64,000 nt of DNA, from contig CAKOWY010000002.1 of the NCBI GenBank assembly GCA_934129895.1, forward strand, positions 1 through 64,000, written 5' to 3'. This DNA comes from an uncultured Clostridia bacterium (GTDB lineage Bacteria; Bacillota; Clostridia; TANB77; CAG-508). Below the pieces are notes generated by a model. That model saw only the letters and a program-made list of their open reading frames with translations. It ran no database searches and was not told the DNA's origin. How positions within the stretch are numbered: the first letter of the stretch is position 1; each line of letters opens with the position of its first letter. A program made the position numbers and the translations under genes. Shown here in pieces: positions 27,363-36,390 of the stretch.

Positions 27363-29393
27363 TTATTCATCATCAATTGGTCCAAATAATTCATCAAATT
27401 TTGCTTCTAATTCTTTTTGTAAATCATAAGTATCTTCTGGTTCTTCTTGAATTTTATTTCCTGCTTTCGGTGTTTCTACATCCTCAAACATATCATCTAA
27501 AGAATTTGTTGAAACCGGTGCAGCTACTTTTTCTTTACCCTTTTCTTTTAATTCACTTTTTTCTTCTTTTTTACCATTATCACTTTGCTCATCAAATAAC
27601 TCATCTAAAGATTCTACTTTCAAATTTTGAGCTTCCTTTTCATCTTGGTCTTCTGTCCATGGATTATATGGATTAAATTTTCTCCAATTTCCACGTTGAA
27701 TTTCACCAATATCATTATGACTAATTTCTAATCTTGCCATTGTATTAGCAATATTTTTATGTTTGAAATAGTAGAATTTATTTGCCTTTACTGGCTTTAT
27801 TCCTTTTTCAAATATAATACATAAATCATTATCTAGTCTTCTTAATTCATCTGGTGTCATAAGTGCTCTTGCCATAACTTGATCTGAATCACTTGTACCT
27901 GTTTTATGATGTTGTTTATCTCTATTTACTGAAATACTTTCTCTATCTATTGTTTTTTCTCCTAAAGCTTTAGAAAAATATTCAACTGTTTTATATGAGT
28001 TACTTCCTAAAAATAAATGTGTATCACAGTTTCCTATGATTGTTTCATAAGATTTTTCATAAATTGCTTCCAACTGATCTAAGTTCTGTAAAATAACACT
28101 AAATGATATTTTTCTACTTCTTGATGTTGAAATCTTCTTATCAAAATCCGGAATTTTTCCTATATTAGCAAACTCATCTAATATAAAATATGTAGGTACT
28201 CTTAATTTACCGCCATTATCATCTGCATAATTATATAATTGTTGTATCATCTGTGAAAAGAATATTGTTAATAAAAAGTCATACGCTGTATGTGTATCTG
28301 AAGATATAACATATACCGCTGTTTTTTTGTTTCCAATGTCATTAAAATTGATTGTATCTGTTGAAGTTAATTCTGCAATTTCTTTTGAATCAAATTTACC
28401 TAATTTTGATTGCAAAGTACTTAATATTGAACTATATGTTTTTTCTGGAGCAATTTCTATTGATTTATAATTCATTCTTGCAGGATGGTCATAAGGAAGT
28501 TTACTTATTAATTCTGTAAGTAAGTTACTACCACCATTAGAGTTTGCAGCTCTTACCAATTCAGCACAACTAGCTAAATTTTGCTCTTCTTCAGGTCTTG
28601 TTGCCATTAAATAATATATTAATGCTTTTAATAACATTTCTGCTGAATCATCCCAGAATGGATCTGATCCTCCTCCATCTGATTTTTGTCCTTTTACTAT
28701 TGTATTTGCAATAACATCAACATCTATTTCTGATGATATATGCATTAATGGATTATATCCATCACTGTATTGAGGTCTAACTAAATTTAATACTTTTATT
28801 TCATATCCATTGCTTCTTAAATATCCTGCTGTTCTATCATATAATTCACCTTTAGGGTCTGTAAATACATAAGATCCTAATTGTTGATATGCATTTGGTA
28901 TTGAATATGATGCTGATTTACCAGAACCTGATCCTCCGACAACTAGAACATTAACATTTCCTCTCTTATCTACTGGTAAGTAATTATCTTCCGCTAATAT
29001 TATGCCTTTTCTATTATTTAAAACTGTATATTGTTCTCCATTTTTGCTCCAATCGCTAGATCCATGTTCCATATCTGAATATTCATGTTTTGGTGCTGTC
29101 TTTATAAGTCCAATTACCATAAGTATTGCATATAATATTGTGAACATTCCTATATTTTTTATATAGTCTATGAATAATCCTTCTGTTTGGATTTTTTTCA
29201 TTGCTTGTCCTAAATGTATTATTAAACTAACTGCTGTTTCAATTCCTTTTCCAGGATCTTTAAAAACTTCTGCTTCATGAATACCAACTGTTATAGGCAT
29301 AACTAATACTATGGATATAAATACCCATAGTATTGCTAACCATATAAAATATTTTCTTGTTCTTCTTATTGCACCTTCAATTTTATAATTCAT
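27363..29393 (-). CDS. type IV secretion coupling protein, VirD4/TraG family
   Basis: 676 residues. Two N-terminal membrane helices (about 15-37 and 80-98), Walker A GGSGSGKS at 153-160, a TraG/TraD ATPase domain with GSYVFTDPKGELYDRTAGYL, YFILDEFANIGKIPDF (Walker B Asp406-Glu407), VILQNLDQLEAIY and NCDTHLFLGS, then a charged tail from about 560. It would bind substrates and pump DNA or protein into a type IV channel. ATG at 29391-29393 follows GAAGGTGA; the TTG at 29399 is upstream of it. Last gene of a three-gene operon. The tail repeats a [S/K][L/F]D[E/D][L/M]F motif three times. No relaxase gene is visible. Confidence 0.93.
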   Translation of the reverse strand: MNYKIEGAIRRTRKYFIWLAILWVFISIVLVMPITVGIHEAEVFKDPGKGIETAVSLIIHLGQAMKKIQTEGLFIDYIKNIGMFTILYAILMVIGLIKTAPKHEYSDMEHGSSDWSKNGEQYTVLNNRKGIILAEDNYLPVDKRGNVNVLVVGGSGSGKSASYSIPNAYQQLGSYVFTDPKGELYDRTAGYLRSNGYEIKVLNLVRPQYSDGYNPLMHISSEIDVDVIANTIVKGQKSDGGGSDPFWDDSAEMLLKALIYYLMATRPEEEQNLASCAELVRAANSNGGSNLLTELISKLPYDHPARMNYKSIEIAPEKTYSSILSTLQSKLGKFDSKEIAELTSTDTINFNDIGNKKTAVYVISSDTHTAYDFLLTIFFSQMIQQLYNYADDNGGKLRVPTYFILDEFANIGKIPDFDKKISTSRSRKISFSVILQNLDQLEAIYEKSYETIIGNCDTHLFLGSNSYKTVEYFSKALGEKTIDRESISVNRDKQHHKTGTSDSDQVMARALMTPDELRRLDNDLCIIFEKGIKPVKANKFYYFKHKNIANTMARLEISHNDIGEIQRGNWRKFNPYNPWTEDQDEKEAQNLKVESLDELFDEQSDNGKKEEKSELKEKGKEKVAAPVSTNSLDDMFEDVETPKAGNKIQEEPEDTYDLQKELEAKFDELFGPIDDE

Positions 29394-29417
29394 GTACAAA
29401 TCACCTTCTCTTTTGTT

Positions 29418-29681
29418 TTATTTTGATTGTTCTTCATCATCTTTGGCTTGTTTTTTTGGAACAATATTATATGTTTGAGCTTTTATTGTTACATAGTTTT
29501 CACCAATAAAATGTCCTCCCATGCTTTTATGTATCTTTCCTTTTGCTTCTAATTCTCCATCTTTTTTTACATTTTCAATAATTTTTTCTGTTTGTCTAAC
29601 ATCCATTGCTGTTAATTGAAATTTATCATCTACGCTTGGTGCAGTTCCAATCTTTCTTCCATTTACTGTGTGACTTCCCAT
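29418..29681 (-). CDS. conserved-looking small protein of the coupling-protein operon, unknown
   Basis: 87 residues, AAGGAGG ribosome binding site. It starts MGSHTVNGRKIGTAPSVDDK, is rich in Lys, Glu and Gly, has no membrane helix or signal peptide, and ends in a charged KKQAKDDEEQSK. The central part (QTEKIIENVKKDGELEAKGKIHKSMGGHFIGENYVTIKA) reads like a small beta-rich domain. I do not recognise the family. It lies between the upstream unknown gene and the VirD4-like gene with gaps of 21-25 bases, so an accessory or substrate role in the same machine is plausible. Confidence 0.6.
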   Translation of the reverse strand: MGSHTVNGRKIGTAPSVDDKFQLTAMDVRQTEKIIENVKKDGELEAKGKIHKSMGGHFIGENYVTIKAQTYNIVPKKQAKDDEEQSK

Positions 29682-29702
29682 AGTAAAATATCCTCCTTAA
29701 TT

Positions 29703-30218
29703 CTACTCTCCTCTTACTTCAAACGCGAAATAAGATTTATTTGGCTTTAATTTACATTTTCCTTTAACTTTATTTTCTTTTTCATCATAATAAAGCCTTG
29801 GTTTTATTTCTTCTGTAGTTTCCGGATCAATTACACAAATATCTCTTTTTAAGTTAGGTGTATAATTAAAATCTTTAAATTCTTGTTCTTCTTCTGAATA
29901 TAGTGTATTAAATTTAAAAGCTGATGGACTTTTTGAAATTCTTACTTCATCATCAATTAATACACCTGAATTAATAATAACTTTATCACCTGCAAATGAT
30001 AAAATTGCTAATTGATTTCCTTGTGGTTGTGGGTCCTCAACATAAAACGTTTTTCTTCTAGATTCTCCTCTTATTTCTTCAGAGCTTTCTAATCTTTCTA
30101 CTGTATATTTGGGATATTCTTTTAAAAACTCTTTTTTTGTTTTATATATTTGATAAATAACTGTGTTTACTCCTTTTGGATCTGTTATGCTAAAGTGTTT
30201 TCCTTGTAACATATCCAT
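29703..30218 (-). CDS. unknown cytoplasmic protein, first gene of the coupling-protein operon
   Basis: 171 residues, GAGGG site 7 bases before the ATG. No signal peptide or membrane helix. Mixed alpha/beta composition with many charged residues; segments such as GKHFSITDPKGVNTVIYQIYKTKKEFL and FKDFNYTPNLKRDICVIDPETTEEI suggest a compact folded protein. No motif that I recognise. Its transcript starts from a consensus promoter about 70 bases upstream, so it is likely well expressed together with the coupling protein. Confidence 0.6.
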   Translation of the reverse strand: MDMLQGKHFSITDPKGVNTVIYQIYKTKKEFLKEYPKYTVERLESSEEIRGESRRKTFYVEDPQPQGNQLAILSFAGDKVIINSGVLIDDEVRISKSPSAFKFNTLYSEEEQEFKDFNYTPNLKRDICVIDPETTEEIKPRLYYDEKENKVKGKCKLKPNKSYFAFEVRGE

Positions 30219-30285
30219 TATATTTCCCTCACTTTCTATGTTAATCCATAGCGTTATCTTATGTTTACCGAAACAACCATACTAT

Positions 30286-30314
30286 ATTATAACTCTTTCT
30301 GCGCCATTTGTCAA
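30286..30314 (-). promoter_or_regulatory. consensus sigma-A promoter of the coupling-protein operon
   Basis: Minus strand TTGACA (30314-30309), exactly 17 bases, TATAAT (30291-30286): a perfect match to consensus. It implies strong, constitutive expression unless repressed. The leader is about 60 bases. Confidence 0.85.
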
Positions 30315-30359
30315 TGATTTTATTGTCCCATACTAAATTTTCACTTTGTTTCAGGGGCT

Positions 30360-31241
30360 TTAGACTCTTCTTGGATTAAATTTTGATATTTCTTTTAATT
30401 TTTTAAAAACTTCTTTTTCCTCTTGTGTTAACTTTTCAGGTACTACAATTTCAATTTTTCCAATCAATTCTCCTCTTTTTCCATCTTGAGTTTTATATCC
30501 TTTTTCAGGTATTTTTACTATTTCACCTGCTTGCACTCCATTTGGAATATATATTTGTGTTTTACTATCATCTATTGAATCAATTTGCAATCTTGTACCT
30601 AATGCTGCTTCCCATGGTGTAATTGGTATAGTAGTATATAAATCTTTTCCATCAATTTGGTATTTTTTCCCATTTACTATATTTATTTTTATGAATAAAT
30701 CTCCATTTTTACCACCATTTTTTCCTACTTTTCCTTGTCCTGCTACTTTTATTTTTTCTGAATTTTGAATACCTTCTGGTAATTTTACTTTTACAGTTCT
30801 ATCTTTACCAGTTATATCTTTTAAAACTATTGTTTTGCTAGCTCCAAAAAAACCTTCTTCTATTGTAACATTTATTTCTGTTTCAATATCTTGTCCTCTT
30901 TCTGGAATAGCTTTTGGTTGGTCTATTTCTTCTTTTTGATCATTATTTCCAAAAAACATTCCAAAAAATTCTCCTGCCATTTGTCCTGATGTTTTACTTT
31001 TGTTCTTTTTTCTTCCTATATTGTAATTCCATGTTCTATCATATTTTCTTTTTGAAGAAAAATCTGAAAGTATTTTATATGCTTCATTTATATCTTTTAT
31101 TTTTTCTTCTGCTAACTTATCTCCTACATTTAAATCTGGGTGATATTTCTTTGCTAATTTTCTATATGCACTCTTTATTTGATCTATTGTAACTTTGCTA
31201 TCATCTAGTTCAAGTATTTTGTAGTAATCTTTAAATTTCAT
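30360..31241 (-). CDS. DnaJ-type co-chaperone without zinc finger (CbpA-like)
   Basis: 293 residues from ATG 31239-31241 (MKFKDYYKILELDD), preceded by GGGAGGA; the earlier MGGCQ start lies inside that site. J domain at 1-70 with the HPD motif (KKYHPDLNVGD), a linker of about 60 residues, then the DnaJ C-terminal substrate-binding domains (GQDIETEINVTIEEGFFGASKTI onward). The four CXXCXGXG zinc motifs of true DnaJ are absent. It stimulates DnaK ATPase. murF lies upstream and ends with its own terminator. Confidence 0.9.
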   Translation of the reverse strand: MKFKDYYKILELDDSKVTIDQIKSAYRKLAKKYHPDLNVGDKLAEEKIKDINEAYKILSDFSSKRKYDRTWNYNIGRKKNKSKTSGQMAGEFFGMFFGNNDQKEEIDQPKAIPERGQDIETEINVTIEEGFFGASKTIVLKDITGKDRTVKVKLPEGIQNSEKIKVAGQGKVGKNGGKNGDLFIKINIVNGKKYQIDGKDLYTTIPITPWEAALGTRLQIDSIDDSKTQIYIPNGVQAGEIVKIPEKGYKTQDGKRGELIGKIEIVVPEKLTQEEKEVFKKLKEISKFNPRRV

Positions 31242-31284
31242 TTGACATCCTCCCAATCATGTTTCTCTTCCTTAATCTTTTGAA

Positions 31285-31317
31285 AAAAAATTGGTGTTTT
31301 TATTATACCAATTTTTT
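31285..31317 (-). terminator. terminator of murF
   Basis: An 11-bp stem (31285-31295 with 31307-31317) with A-run and T-run arms, 11 bases after the murF stop. Confidence 0.7.
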
Positions 31318-31327
31318 CTCAAAAAAT

Positions 31328-32698
31328 CTATAGTTTTTGACAAATTTCATAAAATTTCATCGCATTTGATGCCTTTATAAGTACTACATCTCCATCACTA
31401 ACAATTTCATTAATTTTTTTCAAAATTTCATCATTAGTTTCCAATATTATTTTTTGTGTTTTCTTATTTTCACTTGCTCCTTCAACAATATAATTTGCAT
31501 ACTTCCCTCTACAAATTAATATGTCAATATTATTTTTGGCAACTTCTTTTCCAACCCTTTTATGCAACTCTTCAGAAAACTCACCTAATTCTAACATATC
31601 ACCAAGAACTGCTATTTTTCTTTTTTCTTCTCTTGAAGATAAATATTCCATACTAGCTTTCATGGATTCATAACTAGCATTATAACTATCATTTATTAAT
31701 ATAGCTCCATTGCCTAATTTTTTTATCTCCATTCTCTTTTTTGTCAACTCAAAATTTGCAATTCCATTTTTTATTTTATCATTTGATATTTGTAATAATT
31801 TTCCAACCATCATTGCACAAAGTGCATTATACACAAAGTGTGTTCCACCAACAGGAACAGTAATTTCAACTTTATCTTTTCCATCTATTACTGCATTAAA
31901 TTCACTAAAATTTTCGTTTAGTTTTATTTTTTCAGCTAATATTTCACTTTTGTTTTCTATTCCATAAGTATGTATTTCTATATTTTCTTTATTTGTTTCA
32001 TACCATTCATGAAGCAAATCATTATCATTATTTATAATTACTCTTGGTTTATTCATTCCTTCTAATATTTCTAATTTTGCTTTTAAAATATTTTCACGTG
32101 ATCCTAAATTTCCTATATGTGATGTTCCTATATTAGTTATAATTGCAATAGTTGGTCTAGCAATATTAGTTAATAAGCTTATTTCTTTAAAATGATTCAT
32201 TCCCATTTCTACAACAAGTGCTTCATGATCGGCTAATTTTAAAATAGTTAATGGTAGCCCAATATTATTATTATTATTTCCTTCAGTTTTTAATGTTTTA
32301 AATTGTTGAGATACAACACTAGCTACTATATCTTTAGTACTTGTTTTTCCAACACTACCAGTTACTGCTATTACCGGTATATCATATTGAGATCTTTTAT
32401 ATTTAGCTAATTCATATAATGCTTGTAATGTATCTTTAACTTCTATTATAGTTTTATCTTTATATTTACTTTTATCATCTTCTGTAATTTCTCTAGGTGA
32501 AATAATTACTGCAGAAGCTCCATTATCTAGTGCCTGCTTCCAAAAATCACTTCCATCAAATTTTTCGCCTTTTATCCCTATATATATATCACCATTTTGT
32601 ATTGTTCTTGTATCTTTTGAAAAACTATTCATTTCTAATTCAACATTTCCTGTAACAATTTTTCCATCAATCAAATCAATAATCTCTTTAACTTTCAT
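31328..32698 (-). CDS. murF: UDP-N-acetylmuramoyl-tripeptide-D-alanyl-D-alanine ligase MurF
   Basis: 456 residues. N-terminal domain with FSKDTRTIQNGDIYIGIKGEKFDG, an ATP-binding loop VTGSVGKTSTKD near residue 112, central ligase motifs (EGNNNNNIGLPLTIL, EMGMNHFKEI, TNIGTSHIGNLGS) and a C-terminal domain with NDSYNASYESM and LGDMLELGE. It adds D-Ala-D-Ala in the last cytoplasmic step of the peptidoglycan precursor. A sigma-A promoter lies 25-53 bases upstream, its -35 inside a 22-bp perfect palindrome. Confidence 0.96.
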   Translation of the reverse strand: MKVKEIIDLIDGKIVTGNVELEMNSFSKDTRTIQNGDIYIGIKGEKFDGSDFWKQALDNGASAVIISPREITEDDKSKYKDKTIIEVKDTLQALYELAKYKRSQYDIPVIAVTGSVGKTSTKDIVASVVSQQFKTLKTEGNNNNNIGLPLTILKLADHEALVVEMGMNHFKEISLLTNIARPTIAIITNIGTSHIGNLGSRENILKAKLEILEGMNKPRVIINNDNDLLHEWYETNKENIEIHTYGIENKSEILAEKIKLNENFSEFNAVIDGKDKVEITVPVGGTHFVYNALCAMMVGKLLQISNDKIKNGIANFELTKKRMEIKKLGNGAILINDSYNASYESMKASMEYLSSREEKRKIAVLGDMLELGEFSEELHKRVGKEVAKNNIDILICRGKYANYIVEGASENKKTQKIILETNDEILKKINEIVSDGDVVLIKASNAMKFYEICQKL

Positions 32699-32722
32699 AT
32701 TTATGCCCTTTCTTTTTTGGAT

Positions 32723-32759
32723 ATTATATTCTTTTTCTTTTTATATTGCAATATAAAAA
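32723..32759 (-). promoter_or_regulatory. murF promoter with a 22-bp palindrome over the -35
   Basis: TTGCAA (32751-32746), 17-base spacer, TATAAT (32728-32723). The stretch 32738-32759 is a perfect 22-bp palindrome (T-rich arm, centre TTGCAA, A-rich arm). It could be an operator, but AT-rich palindromes also arise by chance. Confidence 0.55.
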
Positions 32760-32761
32760 AT

Positions 32762-32792
32762 AAAAATAGCAAGATAAAATCTTGCTATTTTT
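32762..32792 (-). terminator. terminator of the SASP gene
   Basis: A 14-bp perfect stem (32762-32775 with 32779-32792) around a 3-base loop, 9 bases beyond the stop. Confidence 0.85.
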
Positions 32793-32801
32793 ATCTAAAA
32801 A

Positions 32802-32981
32802 CTATTGTTTTTCAACTGCTCTATTTGCAATTTCTATAGCTTTTGAAACTATATTTCCACATTTTTTAGAAGAAACATTTTCCCAACTTCCACCATCTTT
32901 TTTCACTTGATCATATACACCTAATTCTTTTGCTATTTCTGTTCGTAAGTTTTCAGATATTAATTTGTTATTTCTTGACAT
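32802..32981 (-). CDS. small acid-soluble spore protein, alpha/beta type
   Basis: 59 residues from the ATG at 32979-32981 (MSRNNKLISENLRTEIAKELG); the TTG at 32999 lies in the AAGGGAGA site. The TEIAKELGVYD segment matches the germination-protease cleavage site of these proteins and SSKKCGNIVSKAIEIANRAV fits the DNA-binding C-terminal helix of the clostridial branch. These proteins coat spore DNA and protect it from UV and heat. It should be made in the forespore under sigma-G, although I found no convincing promoter. Single gene with its own terminator. Confidence 0.85.
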   Translation of the reverse strand: MSRNNKLISENLRTEIAKELGVYDQVKKDGGSWENVSSKKCGNIVSKAIEIANRAVEKQ

Positions 32982-33111
32982 ACATAGATCTCCCTTCAAA
33001 TCTTAATCTGTTTTTTACGGACCGCTTCGAAAATATTTTTTTATATTTTCAATAATATTATTTGCTAAATTTCTTTTTTTATTAGTGCAAATTTTTTCAA
33101 AATTTTGAAAT

Positions 33112-34446
33112 TTATTCTGTTAAAACTCCATTTTCTGTATTTATAACTATTAAGATATCCTCTTCTTCTCCAGTTTTAGCATTTATATATGCAATAAATT
33201 CACATTCATTTATTTTTCCTTTAAATTCATAACATAATATTTCAGTATTGAATTCTGTTGGAATCATTGCTAATTTTTCACTTGTTATCTCTGTTTTATC
33301 TGTAATTTTACTTCTTGCTTTTTGACTTGTAATTAATTCACTTGATATTTCTCTTATATGATGATTATTTAAATACCCTGTTGTATCAATTCCAATTACT
33401 TCTCCATTATCAAGTGCTATCTTTACTTTTATTAAATCAGCATACATTGTAACATTGTTTTGAATATATGCATAATTAACTGTTATAAATCCTTCATTTT
33501 TTACATAATAAGTTTCTTGCATATTTTCAAACCCTTTATTTTTTAGGTAATCTTTTCCAATTTTGACAGCTTCTTGTTCACTTATAGAATCTTCATTAAT
33601 ATTTCTATTCAAATTCATGTAGACAACATGTCCACCTTTTTTGGATATTGATATTCCTATAGTTTCATTATTATTATTTTTTATTTCAAATCTATATACA
33701 TTTATATTTCCATTTTCAACATTTCCATTATTCTTTGTTTCTACTACTTTTTCTTTTCCAATAAATTCCTCCGCAATTTCTTTTGCCTTGTCTTCTGTTA
33801 TATCCTCTCCTGTTAATCCTTTTTTTTCACTACTAACTATGTGTTCTGAAAATGCACCATCATAAATTAATCCCATATATTCATGAAAATTTTGTTCAAC
33901 AACATCAAAATTATTTATACTAGAAACTTCTGATTTTTCTATATTTTGTTGTAAATCTTTCCATGTTAATGATTTATTATTCAATTCTTCAAGCATTTCA
34001 TTTAAAGTATTTGATAAGTCATTAGCATAATTATATAATTCCTGAATTTTAGTTATTTCTTCATCAGTTAAATTTTGTCCTTCAATACATTTAATAGATA
34101 ATGAATATGCATATTCACCAACTTGATTTAAAAATTTTTCTGTATTTTCAATTTCTTGACTTTCTATTGGCAGCATTCCTAAATAACTCATTGCCAAATT
34201 TGCTTCTCTCCAAACCCATGTAAGAGTTTTTGCACCATGTACAGATTCTTTTGATATCATTACTTTTGCTAAATAAATTTTTACATTTTGTACTCTATCA
34301 ACAACCTCATATAAAGCTTTATCATTATCATTTTCAACAATATTTGCGTAAGCTGTATTTTTATTATATAAGCTCATTCCTAATATTACTACAATAGCTA
34401 ATAATATCAATGCAACTATGTTCAACTTATTTTTTAATCTCTCCAT
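33112..34446 (-). CDS. ypeB: spore germination protein YpeB
   Basis: 444 residues. One N-terminal membrane helix (about 10-28), a helical domain with SKESVHGAKTLTWVWREANLAMSYLGMLP, then repeated PepSY-like domains in the C-terminal half (TEDKAKEIAEEFIGKE and SEQEAVKIGKDYLKNKG). YpeB stabilises the spore cortex hydrolase SleB in Bacillus. The sleB gene, usually next to it, is not in this window, and it stands alone. ATG preceded by AAAGGA. It is divergent from the glycosyltransferase gene. Confidence 0.88.
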   Translation of the reverse strand: MERLKNKLNIVALILLAIVVILGMSLYNKNTAYANIVENDNDKALYEVVDRVQNVKIYLAKVMISKESVHGAKTLTWVWREANLAMSYLGMLPIESQEIENTEKFLNQVGEYAYSLSIKCIEGQNLTDEEITKIQELYNYANDLSNTLNEMLEELNNKSLTWKDLQQNIEKSEVSSINNFDVVEQNFHEYMGLIYDGAFSEHIVSSEKKGLTGEDITEDKAKEIAEEFIGKEKVVETKNNGNVENGNINVYRFEIKNNNNETIGISISKKGGHVVYMNLNRNINEDSISEQEAVKIGKDYLKNKGFENMQETYYVKNEGFITVNYAYIQNNVTMYADLIKVKIALDNGEVIGIDTTGYLNNHHIREISSELITSQKARSKITDKTEITSEKLAMIPTEFNTEILCYEFKGKINECEFIAYINAKTGEEEDILIVINTENGVLTE

Positions 34447-34585
34447 TTTTATATCCTTTCATCTATGGTATTTTTACCAATATTAATTTTTTCTTATTTT
34501 TTCATTTTTTTCAAAAAATTATACAATTATTTATGTTTTTATGTTAAAATAATTTTTGAAAAATAAAAATGAGAAGGGAAAAACT

Positions 34586-35728
34586 ATGAAAGTAATTATT
34601 TTTTATGCCAAATATGGTGGTGGGCATCTATCAGCTGCTCGTTCTATTGAAAACTGTATTAAAACTAATTATAATGGCATTGAAGTTGAATTAATAGATT
34701 TTATGGAATATGTTAATAAAGAATTTAATAAAATTACCACAAAAGCTTATGCAGAAATGGCAAAAAAAGTTCCAAAAGCTTATGGAAGTATTTATTGGAA
34801 ATCTGAAAAAGGCCCACTTGCTCATATAAGTACTACATCAAATAAATTACTATCTATAAGACTTCATAAATTATTGCAAGATAAAGCACCTGATTTAATT
34901 ATTTGCACACATCCATTTGCAAGTCAAATGTGTGGATATTTAACCAAACATCACAAATTAAACACACAAATTGCAACAATACTAACAGATTTTGCTTCAC
35001 ATGATCAGTGGTTAGTATACAATGAATATATAAACAAACTTTTTGTTGCAAACCAAGAAATGAAAGAAACTTTAATAAGCAAAGGTATACCTTCAAACAA
35101 AGTTTTTGTTACTGGAATACCTATATCAGACAGATTTTTAATAAATTATGATAAAAGTTCTATATTTCTAGACTTCAATTTGTCTCCTAATAAAAAAACT
35201 GTATTATTTTTTGGAGGAGGGGAATTTGGTTTAGGAAAAAGTTATACTCTAAAAGTTTTCGAAACCTTTGTAAAAAACTCTGCTGATCTTCAAATTATTG
35301 CAATTTCTGGGAAAAATCAAAAATTAAAAGAAGCATTTGAAAATATAGTAATCAAATACAATAAAGAAGCAAATGTACATATTTTTGAATATACTAACAT
35401 GGTTCCAGAATTAATGAGTATTTCAAATTTAGTTGTAACAAAACCTGGTGGTCTTACTACATCAGAAAGCCTTGCATCAGGATTACCAATTGTCGTTATA
35501 AATCCTATACCTGGTCAAGAAGAAGAAAATGCAACATATTTAGTAAAACATAATGCTGCTATTTGGTTAAAAAAAGATGATGATATTGAACAAATTGTTA
35601 CAAATTTACTTACTGATTCTCAAAAATTAGATGAAATGAGTAAAAATGCAAAATCAATTTCAAAACCAAATGCAACAGATGATATTTGTAAAATTTTATT
35701 ACCAAACACAAAAAAAGACATTTCATAA
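34586..35728 (+). CDS. UgtP/MGDG-synthase type glycolipid glycosyltransferase
   Basis: 380 residues from ATG 34586 (MKVIIFYAKYGGGHLSAARS), preceded by AGAAGGGA; an upstream in-frame start at 34556 has no site. The family has an N-terminal MGDG-synthase domain (GGGH at 11-14, DFMEYVN, PFASQMCG, TDFASHDQW) and a C-terminal GT28 domain with FFGGGEFGLGKS and the UDP-binding KPGGLTTSESLASGLPIVVINPIPGQEEENA. It probably moves glucose or galactose from UDP-sugar to diacylglycerol at the membrane face. Single gene, divergent from ypeB. Confidence 0.88.
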   Translation: MKVIIFYAKYGGGHLSAARSIENCIKTNYNGIEVELIDFMEYVNKEFNKITTKAYAEMAKKVPKAYGSIYWKSEKGPLAHISTTSNKLLSIRLHKLLQDKAPDLIICTHPFASQMCGYLTKHHKLNTQIATILTDFASHDQWLVYNEYINKLFVANQEMKETLISKGIPSNKVFVTGIPISDRFLINYDKSSIFLDFNLSPNKKTVLFFGGGEFGLGKSYTLKVFETFVKNSADLQIIAISGKNQKLKEAFENIVIKYNKEANVHIFEYTNMVPELMSISNLVVTKPGGLTTSESLASGLPIVVINPIPGQEEENATYLVKHNAAIWLKKDDDIEQIVTNLLTDSQKLDEMSKNAKSISKPNATDDICKILLPNTKKDIS

Positions 35729-35743
35729 AGAAATGCCTTTTTT
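35711..35743. terminator. shared terminator overlapping the ends of two convergent genes
   Basis: A 14-bp stem with one mismatch (35711-35724 with 35730-35743), T-run on the right. It covers the last codons of the plus-strand glycosyltransferase (stop 35726-35728) and touches the recR stop. Confidence 0.75.
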
Positions 35744-36341
35744 ATAATTCTCTTCTTCCCTCTAACGCCTTAGTTAAAGTAATTTCATCTGTGTATTCTA
35801 GATCTCCTCCAACTGGAATTCCATGTGCTATTCTTGTAACTTTAATTCCCAGTGGTTTTATAAGTTTTGATAAATACATCGCTGTTGCTTCTCCTTCAAC
35901 TCTTGGATTAGTTGCCAAAATAACTTCTTTAACTTGTCCATCCATTAGTCTAGCTAATAATTCTTTTATTTTAATATCATCTGGACCAATTCCATTCATT
36001 GGTGAAATAGAACCATGTAATACATGATATACCCCTTTAAATTCATGTGTTCTTTCCATTGCTATAATATCTTTTACATCTTCAACAACACATATTTGAG
36101 ATTGTTCTCTTTTAGGATTACTACAAATAGGACATGGATCTGTATCAGAAATATTCCAACATTTACTACAATATTTTAGATTTTTTTTAGCATTTATTAT
36201 TGAATTAACAAACTCATTTGTTTCCTCTTCTGATGCATTTAATATATAAAATGCTAATCTTGCAGCAGTCTTATTTCCTATACTTGGAAGCTTTTCAAAA
36301 CTTTCTATTAATTTTTCTATTGATGGTGAATACATTGACAT
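35742..36341 (-). CDS. recR: recombination protein RecR
   Basis: 199 residues. Helix-hairpin-helix ([17 protein letters not shown]), a C4 zinc finger at Cys58, Cys61, Cys70 and Cys73, and a Toprim domain with [15 protein letters not shown] and [15 protein letters not shown]. It works with RecF and RecO to load RecA at gaps. Last gene of the dnaX-ebfC-recR group, in the same order as in Bacillus. AGGAGGA site before the ATG. Confidence 0.96.
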   Translation of the reverse strand: MSMYSPSIEKLIESFEKLPSIGNKTAARLAFYILNASEEETNEFVNSIINAKKNLKYCSKCWNISDTDPCPICSNPKREQSQICVVEDVKDIIAMERTHEFKGVYHVLHGSISPMNGIGPDDIKIKELLARLMDGQVKEVILATNPRVEGEATAMYLSKLIKPLGIKVTRIAHGIPVGGDLEYTDEITLTKALEGRREL

Positions 36342-36390
36342 TTTAATTTCCTCCTAGATAATTATAGCAGAGTTTTACCTCTGCTCAATT

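Noticed and set aside
27363..30218. integrative and conjugative element
   Set aside because: No integrase, relaxase or att repeat is seen around the coupling protein, so only a secretion-type locus is claimed.
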